The notes under the pieces: model-generated
Databases searched by the model: none
What the model saw: only the letters and a program-made list of their open reading frames with translations
Told to the model about the DNA's origin: nothing
Shown: piece after piece, positions 15,440 to 21,952 of the stretch
Layout: every line of letters begins with the position of its first letter
Numbering within the stretch: the first letter of the stretch is position 1
Translations under genes and position numbers: made by a program
Assembly (NCBI GenBank): GCA_030684415.1
Contig: JAUXNL010000137.1
Span: forward strand, 1-23,078
Reading direction: 5' to 3'
Length of the DNA: 23,078 nucleotides
Source of the DNA: Moraxellaceae bacterium
GTDB taxonomy: Bacteria; Pseudomonadota; Gammaproteobacteria; Pseudomonadales; Moraxellaceae

Positions 15440-16585
15440 ATGAATCGTCGCGACTTCCATTTCGACCTGCCCGATGCCCTCATCGCCCGCTACCCGGCGG
15501 CCGAGCGCACGGGCTCACGCCTGTTGCAGGTAGACGGCGCCAGCGGGGCTCGCGTGCATGGCCGCTTTGCCGATCTGGAAGCCCTGCTACAGCCGGGTGA
15601 TCTTCTGGTGATGAACGACACCCGGGTAATTCCGGCGCGTCTGTTCGGCAGCAAGCCTACGGGCGGGCGCGTGGAGCTGCTGATCGAGCGCATCACCGGT
15701 GAGTGCGAGGCGCTGTGCCACCTGCGGGCCAGCAAGTCGCCGCAGAGGGGGGCCGAACTGCTGTTTCCGGAAGGGGTGACGGCCCTCATGACCGGCCGCG
15801 CCGATGATCTCTTCTGTCTGCGGTTTTCGGTGCCGTTACTCGACTACCTGCAGCGGCATGGCGAAATTCCGCTGCCGCCGTACTTCCAGCGCGCGCCTGA
15901 GGCTAGTGACCATGAGCGCTACCAGACGGTCTATGCCGACCCGGCCAAGGCCGCCTCGGTCGCGGCACCGACGGCGGGCCTGCATTTCGATGCGGCAATG
16001 CTTGAGCGTCTGTCGGCAAAAGGCGTGCAGCGCGCCTTTGTGACCTTGCATGTCGGTGCCGGCACCTTCCGTCCGGTGCGCAGCGACGACATTCGTGAAC
16101 ATCGCATGCACAGCGAGTGGCTGACGGTGCCGGAGGCGACAGCGGCCACCGTGCGCGAAACGAAAGCCCGTGGTGGTCGTGTGGTGGCCGTGGGCACAAC
16201 GTCAGTGCGGTCGCTGGAGACGGCGGCCGGCCATGCGGCGCCCGGTGCGCTCATCAGCGCTTTCGCCGGCGAGACCGACATCTTCATTTACCCCGGATAC
16301 CGCTGGCGGGTTGTCGATGCCTTGGTCACCAACTTCCATCTGCCGGAATCGACACTGTTGATGCTGGTGTCGGCCTTTGCCGGCCACGCCGCCGTGATGA
16401 CGGCCTACCGTGAGGCGGTGGCAGAGCACTACCGCTTTTTCAGCTACGGCGACGCCATGTTTCTCACGCGCCGTCGCGACGCCGGGTCCCTGTCGTCCTC
16501 AGAGACGATAGCCGCAGAAGTGGCCTCCGCCCCTCACTCTGATCCTCTCCCGGCGGGAGAGGGTGACAAAAGAGACCTGCCATGA
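15440..16585 (+). CDS. queA: S-adenosylmethionine:tRNA ribosyltransferase-isomerase
   Basis: Queuosine biosynthesis enzyme that moves the ribosyl part of S-adenosylmethionine onto preQ1-modified tRNA to give epoxyqueuosine. Family motifs include MNDTRVIPARL (58-68), PTAGLHFD (177-184), HVGAGTFRPV (204-213), VGTTSVRSLE (251-260), ETDIFIYPGY (278-287) and TNFHLPESTL (297-306), ending FFSYGDAMFL (333-342). The E. coli protein has 356 residues and stops soon after that motif; this one has 381. The last 30 or so residues (DAGSLSSSETIAAEV..., PHSDPLPAGEG) include a stretch encoded by a palindromic repeat and look like a non-conserved tail. The stop overlaps the tgt start (ATGA). Confidence 0.97.
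   Translation: MNRRDFHFDLPDALIARYPAAERTGSRLLQVDGASGARVHGRFADLEALLQPGDLLVMNDTRVIPARLFGSKPTGGRVELLIERITGECEALCHLRASKSPQRGAELLFPEGVTALMTGRADDLFCLRFSVPLLDYLQRHGEIPLPPYFQRAPEASDHERYQTVYADPAKAASVAAPTAGLHFDAAMLERLSAKGVQRAFVTLHVGAGTFRPVRSDDIREHRMHSEWLTVPEATAATVRETKARGGRVVAVGTTSVRSLETAAGHAAPGALISAFAGETDIFIYPGYRWRVVDALVTNFHLPESTLLMLVSAFAGHAAVMTAYREAVAEHYRFFSYGDAMFLTRRRDAGSLSSSETIAAEVASAPHSDPLPAGEGDKRDLP
16544..16562. repeat. Palindrome inside the 3' end of queA
   Basis: Perfect 8-bp arms cctctccc / gggagagg with a 3-nt loop (ggc). This resembles the very common intergenic ctctccc/gggagag palindromes of many bacterial genomes. Here it lies in the reading frame, encoding part of PHSDPLPAGEG just before tgt. 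Confidence 0.7.
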
Positions 16586-17700
16586 AATTCACCCTCAAGG
16601 CCACTGATGGCCGCGCCCGCCGTGGCGAGCTGGATTTTCCGCGTGGCAAGGTGCAGACGCCGGCCTTCATGCCGGTCGGCACTTATGGCACGGTGAAGGC
16701 CATGCTGCCGCGCGACATCCACGAGATCGGCGCCGAGATCATCCTCGGCAATACCTTCCATCTCTGGCTGCGCCCGGGCACGGATGTCGTCAAGCGTCAT
16801 GGCGACCTGCACGACTTTATTGACTGGGAAAAACCCATCCTCACCGACTCTGGCGGTTTCCAGGTGTTCTCGTTGGGCAAGCTGCGCAAGATCACGGAGG
16901 AGGGCGTGAAGTTCGCGTCACCCATTGATGGCAGCAAAGTCTTCCTGAGTCCGGAAATTTCCATGCAGGTGCAGACCGACCTGGGTTCCGACATCGTCAT
17001 GATCTTCGATGAGTGCACCCCCTATCCGGCGACAGAAACGGAGGCGCGTACCTCGATGGAGCTGTCGCTGCGCTGGGCAAAGCGTTCCAAGGACGAGTTC
17101 GAGCGGCTGGAAAACCCGAATGCCCTGTTCGGCATCGTGCAGGGGGGGATGTACGAAAACCTGCGCGAGGAGTCGTTGGCCGGGCTCACCGGTATCGGCT
17201 TCCACGGCTATGCCATTGGCGGGTTGTCGGTGGGCGAGCCCAAGGAAGACATGCTGCGCGTGCTCGACTTCCTGCCGCCCAAGCTGCCGGCCGACCGTCC
17301 GCGCTACCTGATGGGCGTGGGCAAACCCGAGGACATCGTCGAGGCGGTGCGCCGCGGCGTCGACATGTTCGACTGCGTGATGCCCACCCGCAACGCGCGC
17401 AACGGCCACCTCTTCACCAGTACGGGTGTCGTGCGCATCCGCAACAGCCAGTACAAAACCGACACCGGCCCGCTCGATCCGGCCTGTGACTGCTATACCT
17501 GCCGCAACTTCTCGCGCGCCTATCTCTATCACCTCGACAAGTGCGGCGAAATGCTCAGCGCGCAGCTCAATACCATCCATAACTTGCGCTACTACCAGAC
17601 CCTGATGGCGGGTTTGCGCGAGGCAATTGAACAAGGTACATTGCAGCGCTTTGTGGATGCCTTCTACGCCGCTCGTGGCCTGCCAACCCCTTCAATCTAA
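16582..17700 (+). CDS. tgt: tRNA-guanine transglycosylase
   Basis: Exchanges guanine-34 for preQ1 in tRNAs with GUN anticodons, the step before QueA. The product is 372 residues (E. coli 375) and aligns position for position in the catalytic core: general acid/base D89 in TDSGGFQVFS, nucleophile D264 in FDCVMPTRNARNG, GIVQGG (184-189), GGLSVGEP (213-220), and the zinc site C302-x-C304-xx-C307 with H333. The ATG overlaps the queA stop. yajC follows after 67 bp, the usual gammaproteobacterial order. Confidence 0.98.
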   Translation: MKFTLKATDGRARRGELDFPRGKVQTPAFMPVGTYGTVKAMLPRDIHEIGAEIILGNTFHLWLRPGTDVVKRHGDLHDFIDWEKPILTDSGGFQVFSLGKLRKITEEGVKFASPIDGSKVFLSPEISMQVQTDLGSDIVMIFDECTPYPATETEARTSMELSLRWAKRSKDEFERLENPNALFGIVQGGMYENLREESLAGLTGIGFHGYAIGGLSVGEPKEDMLRVLDFLPPKLPADRPRYLMGVGKPEDIVEAVRRGVDMFDCVMPTRNARNGHLFTSTGVVRIRNSQYKTDTGPLDPACDCYTCRNFSRAYLYHLDKCGEMLSAQLNTIHNLRYYQTLMAGLREAIEQGTLQRFVDAFYAARGLPTPSI

Positions 17701-17767
17701 AGGTTTTTTTGCAGCGGTTTTGTAAGCGGCCGTGCGTCCCCCGTCATTCAACCTCCCGGAGATTCCC

Positions 17768-18097
17768 ATGAGCTTTTTCATCGCCGAAGCCTACGCCAAC
17801 ACTGCCCCGCCCGCGGGTCCGTCGGTGTGGGGCCAGGTCATCATGCTGGGCGCCTTTGCCCTGATTTTCTATTTCCTGCTGCTGCGTCCGCAGATGAAGC
17901 GCCAGAAGGAACAAAAAGCCCTGATCGAAAGCCTGCAAAAAGGCGACGAGATCGTGTTTGCTGGTGGGCTTATCGGCCGGATCAGCAAACTGGAAGATGA
18001 CTTTGCGGTTGTCGAACTGACACAGGGCGTGGATATCAAGATCCAGAAGGCATCGGTGCTCGCCACCCTGCCCAAGGGCACCCTGAAAAACATCTGA
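17768..18097 (+). CDS. yajC: Sec translocase accessory subunit YajC
   Basis: A 109-residue inner-membrane protein that associates with SecDF. A short periplasmic N-terminus precedes one membrane helix (about 21-39, VIMLGAFALIFYFLLLRPQ), then the basic KRQKEQK region and a small cytoplasmic domain with KGDEIVFAGGLIGRISKL. The LLLRPQMKRQKE motif is diagnostic. ATG at 17768 has GGAG seven bases upstream; the longer version from 17732 adds 12 unconserved residues. It is followed by a terminator-like hairpin before secD. Confidence 0.96.
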   Translation: MSFFIAEAYANTAPPAGPSVWGQVIMLGAFALIFYFLLLRPQMKRQKEQKALIESLQKGDEIVFAGGLIGRISKLEDDFAVVELTQGVDIKIQKASVLATLPKGTLKNI

Positions 18098-18107
18098 AGC
18101 AGAACCC

Positions 18108-18137
18108 GACAGCCCGCGTGAAGCGGGCTGTCTTTTT
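18108..18137 (+). terminator. Terminator-like hairpin between yajC and secD
   Basis: A perfect 10-bp stem (gacagcccgc / gcgggctgtc) with a 5-nt loop followed by five T residues. It begins ten bases after the yajC stop and ends 19 bases before the secD ATG, inside an operon usually read as one unit, so it may act as a partial terminator. Confidence 0.8.
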
Positions 18138-18156
18138 GGCAAGTCCGAGGCCCAGC

Positions 18157-20025
18157 ATGCGTTTTCCGTTGTGGAAGTACGGCCTGATCGTTGTGATCAC
18201 CGTCGCCAGCCTGATTTATTCCCTGCCCAATCTTTATCCGGACGAACCGGCCATCCAGGTGTCGGGCGCCAGCGCCTCGGTGCTGACGGACGCCGCTGTG
18301 CTGGAGAAAGCCACCACGGCGTTGTCGGTCGCCGGTCTGCCATTTCATGATGCCGAGGTGCAGCCCAAAGGGCTCTTGATCCGTGTCGGTACGGCGGAGC
18401 AGCAAGTCCAGGCACAAGACATCGTGCGCCGTGCGCTGGGGGACAGCTATGTCGTGGCGCTGAATCTGGCGCAAACCACCCCGCAGTGGCTGCGGGCATT
18501 GGGCGCCGGTCCGATGAAGCTGGGCCTCGATCTGCGCGGTGGCGTGCACTTCCTGCTGGAAGTGGACATGGACAAGGCGCTGGAACAGCGCCAGGAAACC
18601 TATGTCAGTGATATGCGGGCCAAGTTCCGTGAAAAGAAGCTTGCTTACCGGGCCGTCGCCGAGCGTGAAAAAGGCGTTGAAGTGCGGTTTGCCACTGAGG
18701 AAGACCGCAGCAAAGGCCTCGACCAACTCAAAGTGGACTTCAGTGAGTTTGAATTCAGAGCGCGTGATACCGACGGGCAGTTCTTGCTGGACGGCAGCTT
18801 GCGTCAGGAAAAACTGCGCGAAATCACCGACTACGCCGTTGGCCAGAACCTGATCACCATCCGCAACCGCGTCAACGAGCTGGGGGTGGCCGAAGCGGTA
18901 GTGCAGCGTCAGGGCGCCAACCGTATTGTCGTGCAGTTGCCCGGCGTGCAAGACACGGCAGAGGCCAAGCGTATTCTCGGGCGCACGGCGACGCTGGAAT
19001 TCCGTTTTGTGGACTGGGACAACAATGGCGTAGCCACTAATGGCATCGCGCCCCCCGGCACGGAATTGTTCAACTTCAAGGCGAATCGTGAGGCTCCGGT
19101 GCTGTTGCAGCGCCGCAAGATTGTGACCGGTGAGCGTGTGGTTGGCGCCAAGTCCGGTTTTGATGAAAACGCGCGTCCGCAAGTCGACATCAATCTCGAC
19201 TCGCGTGGCGGCAAGCTCATGGCCGAGGCGACACGCAACAATGTCGGCAAGCAAATGGCCGTGCTTTTCGTGGAAACCAAGCAGCGTACGCGCACGGTGA
19301 CCGATGCCGAGGGCAAAGCGGTCGATTTGCGCGAAACCGTGGTGGAAAAAAGCGTGATCAATCGCGCTACCGTGCAGTCCATGTTGGGCTCCAGCTTCCG
19401 TATCACCGGCCTTGATTCACCGGCCGAAGCAGCGGAACTGGCGTTGTTGTTGCGTGCGGGCGCCCTGGCGGCGCCGATGTATTTTGTGGAAGAACGTACC
19501 ATCGGCCCTAGCCTCGGCCAGGAAAACATCGACAAGGGCGTGCTGTCGACGCAAGTCGGTTTCCTGCTGGTCGCGCTGACGATGATTGCGGTTTACCGCG
19601 TGTTCGGCCTGATCGCGAATGTGGCGCTGCTGTTGAACGTTGCCATTTTGCTGGCGGTCATGGGCGCGTTCGGGGCGGCGCTGTCACTGCCTGGCATCGC
19701 CGGTATCGTGCTCACCATGGGCATGGCAGTGGATGCCAATGTGTTGATTTACGAGCGTATCCGCGAGGAGTTGGCACGTGGCATGACGCCGCAGGCGGCG
19801 ATTGTCGCGGGCTATGACCGTGCAATTGTGACCATTCTCGACTCCAACCTGACGACGCTGATTGTGGCCGTCATCCTGTTTGCCGTGGGCAGCGGCCCGG
19901 TAAAGGGCTTTGCCATCACCCTGTCGATCGGCATCATTTCTTCGATGTTCACGGCGATTACCGTGTCGCGAGGCATCGTCAATCTGGTTTACGGCGGTCG
20001 CCGTGTCACCAAACTGAGCATCTGA
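18157..20025 (+). CDS. secD: Protein translocase subunit SecD
   Basis: Inner-membrane protein that uses the proton gradient to help pull exported proteins through SecYEG. The product is 622 residues (E. coli 615). The first membrane helix is at 7-24. A large periplasmic P1 region starts with MKLGLDLRGGVHFLLEV (120-136) and includes the RNRVNELGVAEAVVQRQG block. Five C-terminal membrane segments begin near residue 470, containing GMAVDANVLIYERIREEL with the conserved Asp and Arg of the RND-like core. ATG at 18157 with GAGG six bases upstream is chosen; the frame open from 18118 would start inside the hairpin. secF follows after nine bases. Confidence 0.98.
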   Translation: MRFPLWKYGLIVVITVASLIYSLPNLYPDEPAIQVSGASASVLTDAAVLEKATTALSVAGLPFHDAEVQPKGLLIRVGTAEQQVQAQDIVRRALGDSYVVALNLAQTTPQWLRALGAGPMKLGLDLRGGVHFLLEVDMDKALEQRQETYVSDMRAKFREKKLAYRAVAEREKGVEVRFATEEDRSKGLDQLKVDFSEFEFRARDTDGQFLLDGSLRQEKLREITDYAVGQNLITIRNRVNELGVAEAVVQRQGANRIVVQLPGVQDTAEAKRILGRTATLEFRFVDWDNNGVATNGIAPPGTELFNFKANREAPVLLQRRKIVTGERVVGAKSGFDENARPQVDINLDSRGGKLMAEATRNNVGKQMAVLFVETKQRTRTVTDAEGKAVDLRETVVEKSVINRATVQSMLGSSFRITGLDSPAEAAELALLLRAGALAAPMYFVEERTIGPSLGQENIDKGVLSTQVGFLLVALTMIAVYRVFGLIANVALLLNVAILLAVMGAFGAALSLPGIAGIVLTMGMAVDANVLIYERIREELARGMTPQAAIVAGYDRAIVTILDSNLTTLIVAVILFAVGSGPVKGFAITLSIGIISSMFTAITVSRGIVNLVYGGRRVTKLSI

Positions 20026-20034
20026 GAGCGCATC

Positions 20035-20955
20035 ATGTCCGAAGCACGCATCATTCCCTTCATGCGCATTCGCACGCCGATGGCGATCCTGTCGCTGCTC
20101 GTCGTGTTGGCCGGTCTCGTGGCCATCGTCACCAAGGGCTTGAATCTCGGCCTGGATTTTACGGGCGGCACCAGTGCCGAGTTGGTCTATCAGGAGCCGG
20201 TAAGTCAGGACGCGGTGACGGCGGCCTTCGAAAAGGCTGGCTTCAAGGATGTCGTCGTCCAGCATCTGGGCGGGGTACGAAATATCGTGGTGCGCATGCC
20301 GCCGCAAAAAGCGCATGAAACCAATATCAGTGCCGATATCCTGACGGCTGCGAATTTCGATCCGGCCAACAAGGCCACGGTCCGGCAAGTGGACAGTGTC
20401 GGCTCGCAGGTCGGTAACGAGATGTACCAGCAATCATTGCTGGCTATCGGTTTGTCGCTCGGCATGATGATGATTTATGTCGGCTTCCGTTATCGCATGA
20501 AGTTTGCGGTGGGGGCCGTCATTTCGCTGGCGCATGACGTGCTGTTCACGGTGGGGGCCTTCGCGATTTTCGGCTGGCCGTTCGACCTTACCGTACTGGC
20601 CGCTGTTCTCGCGCTGATCGGTTACTCGCTGAACGACACCATCGTGGTGTTTGACCGTATCCGTGAGAATTTCCGCAAACTGCGCAAGGCAGAGCCTATC
20701 GAGATCATCGATATCTCGCTGACCGAAACCCTGCGCCGTACCATCATGACCGTCATGACCGTGATTGTGGTGGTGGTCGCCTTGCTGCTGCTGGGCGGCC
20801 CGGCGCTGAAGTGGTTCTCGGTGGCCATGTTGGTGGGCTTGGTGGCGGGGACCTACTCCTCCATTTACATCGCCACCAACTACGCACTCATCATGGGCCT
20901 GACCAAAGATGAGTTTGTGGTGGTGCCCAAGCCGGAAATCGATGAAATGCCCTGA
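20035..20955 (+). CDS. secF: Protein translocase subunit SecF
   Basis: Partner of SecD in the Sec accessory complex. The product is 306 residues (E. coli about 323). The first membrane helix (about 15-33) is followed by LGLDFTGGT (38-46), a periplasmic domain, and five membrane segments from about 130. The signature GYSLNDTIVVFDRIRENF (196-213) has the conserved Asp201 and Arg208. GAGAG precedes the ATG. A nested inverted repeat with a terminator starts three bases after the stop, ending the operon. Confidence 0.98.
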   Translation: MSEARIIPFMRIRTPMAILSLLVVLAGLVAIVTKGLNLGLDFTGGTSAELVYQEPVSQDAVTAAFEKAGFKDVVVQHLGGVRNIVVRMPPQKAHETNISADILTAANFDPANKATVRQVDSVGSQVGNEMYQQSLLAIGLSLGMMMIYVGFRYRMKFAVGAVISLAHDVLFTVGAFAIFGWPFDLTVLAAVLALIGYSLNDTIVVFDRIRENFRKLRKAEPIEIIDISLTETLRRTIMTVMTVIVVVVALLLLGGPALKWFSVAMLVGLVAGTYSSIYIATNYALIMGLTKDEFVVVPKPEIDEMP

Positions 20956-20957
20956 GG

Positions 20958-21040
20958 CCTGTACACCCACAGCCGTAACAAAAAGCCGGACCTTTGTGTC
21001 CGGCTTTTTGTTGTCTGCCAATCGGCTGTGGGTGTACAGG
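20958..21040. repeat. Outer 18-bp perfect inverted repeat enclosing the secF terminator
   Basis: Arms cctgtacacccacagccg (20958-20975) and cggctgtgggtgtacagg (21023-21040) are exact reverse complements. Between them lies the 15-bp terminator stem. The whole can fold as one extended structure of about 33 pairs with a small asymmetric interruption (1 base on one side, 10 on the other). Such length goes beyond an ordinary terminator. Confidence 0.85.
20977..21012 (+). terminator. Rho-independent terminator of the sec operon
   Basis: Perfect 15-bp stem (aacaaaaagccggac / gtccggctttttgtt) with a 6-nt loop. A run of five T residues lies at the 3' side and five A residues at the 5' side, so it could stop transcription in both directions. 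Confidence 0.9.
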
Positions 21041-21152
21041 GCGTTAGCGGAGCAGTGGCTGTTGTCTGAGTTGCGTGGCAGCCAGGCCGAGTGCCGGCAA
21101 TGCCGCAGGCAGATTGGGGAGAGGCTGAGTCGCATCCGACTTGCTGTTTAAA

Positions 21153-21167
21153 TGAGAATGGTTATTA
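21153..21167. promoter_or_regulatory. Fur box upstream of hemP
   Basis: The sequence tgagaatggttatta matches the 7-1-7 Fur consensus TGATAATNATTATCA at 11 of 14 defined positions. It sits 37 bases before the hemP ATG, where Fur would overlap the promoter. Iron-repressed expression of hemP is the expected outcome. Confidence 0.8.
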
Positions 21168-21204
21168 TTAGCGAAAAGGGGCGCCAATCGCTCCGGGAGC
21201 CATC

Positions 21205-21372
21205 ATGACCACGTCCACCGCTTCGCCTGCTAGTGCCGTTCCCCTTTCTGCTCTGCCGACACTGGACTCCACCGCTCTGTTTGCTGCCGGACGCGAAGTA
21301 CGCATCCGGCATTCGGGCGAGGAGTACCGTTTGAGGCTGACCAGCAACAACAAGCTCATCCTGACCAAGTAG
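21205..21372 (+). CDS. hemP: Hemin uptake protein HemP (small)
   Basis: A 55-residue protein. Its C-terminal half, LFAAGREVRIRHSGEEYRLR followed by LTSNNKLILTK, matches the HemP pattern (LF-x-GREV-I-H-GE-YRLR-T-KLILTK). The N-terminal 20 residues are Ser/Thr/Ala/Pro-rich and unconserved. GGGAG lies five bases before the ATG and a Fur box lies upstream. The exact role of HemP is not settled; it is generally co-located with heme receptor genes and, in some bacteria, is reported to act in control of heme uptake. Here no receptor gene follows within the window; a repeat does. The gene is short and could be missed by automatic callers. Confidence 0.88.
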   Translation: MTTSTASPASAVPLSALPTLDSTALFAAGREVRIRHSGEEYRLRLTSNNKLILTK

Positions 21373-21549
21373 GTGGTGGTCGCTTTTGCAGGTAGTGGCT
21401 GGCAGTACGGGCAGGTAGTAGCGAAACGGTAGTAGTGAATAGCTCGCAGGTGTTGGAAGTCCTCAACCGGCTGCTGTGCAAATGCTGTCGCGGGCGACCG
21501 ATACGTGAGGCGCCAGTCAGGCCTCTCAGTACTGTGTGGTGGTGTCGTT

Positions 21550-21714
21550 AGCCGCTTGCTGAAAAATGCTTTTCAGAAAGCGGCTTCCCGGCCAGGGATG
21601 GCCGGGTCGCGAATCAATCACGCTTGAATGATTGATTCCGCGCGGGGCGACTCCGGACATGTGCCGGAGTCGCGGGCGGAAAAAGCCCGGGGTGGGCATT
21701 TTTCAGCAAGCTGT
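21550..21714 (+). repeat. Multi-hairpin, MITE-like repeat, copy 3 (best preserved)
   Basis: Perfect 16-bp terminal inverted repeats: gcttgctgaaaaatgc (21554-21569) and gcatttttcagcaagc (21696-21711). Inside are successive stems: a terminal hairpin with outer arms agccgctt / aagcggct, cccggcc / ggccggg (21587-21593, 21600-21606), aatcaatca / tgattgatt (21612-21620, 21629-21637), gcgactccgg / ccggagtcgc (21647-21656, 21664-21673), and a short gggc / gccc. No coding capacity for a transposase. No clear target-site duplication could be fixed by eye. Confidence 0.85.
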
Positions 21715-21865
21715 CAGTGTCACGTTGGTCGGTGCTGGCGGCCGGCAGACTACCGGCGTATGGCCAGTCTTCCGGCGTCTCGGCGGCGCCCAGCAAAGTA
21801 AAGAAGGTCAGTAACCACGCCTCCAGCCCGCCTTCCATGTTTTGCCAGTGCTCTTGAATGCGCAT
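21614..21865 (-). CDS. Doubtful small open frame ending inside repeat copy 3
   Basis: An 83-residue frame from ATG 21865 (or GTG 21874). The first 50 residues (MRIQEHWQNMEGGLEAWLLT and onward) have a plausible protein-like composition with one hydrophobic stretch, and a GGTGG-like site precedes the ATG. The last 33 residues are encoded by the repeat and the stop lies in its third hairpin. It may be the remnant of a gene truncated by the repeat, a small gene downstream of the kinase, or chance. Family not recognised. Confidence 0.3.
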   Translation of the reverse strand: MRIQEHWQNMEGGLEAWLLTFFTLLGAAETPEDWPYAGSLPAASTDQRDTDSLLKNAHPGLFPPATPAHVRSRPARNQSFKRD

Positions 21866-21952
21866 TGGGCCCACCCTGTCCTGTAATCCCTCTCCACATG
21901 ACCGTAGAAGCCGGATGCCTGTATGGCAAACCGGGCAGGATGGGCGTGCGCC

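Larger units (their letters stand above)
21373..21952. other. Intergenic region hemP / hybrid kinase
   Basis: This 580-bp stretch holds hairpin-repeat copy 3 (21550-21714) and a doubtful minus-strand open frame (21614-21865). 21373-21549 has several GGTAGTAG-like direct runs (gcaggtagt, gcaggtagtag, acggtagtag) but no convincing gene or terminator. Confidence 0.55.

Noticed and set aside
17869..19254. 461-residue frame antisense to yajC and secD
   Set aside because: Covers two well-identified genes on the opposite strand and lacks recognisable motifs.
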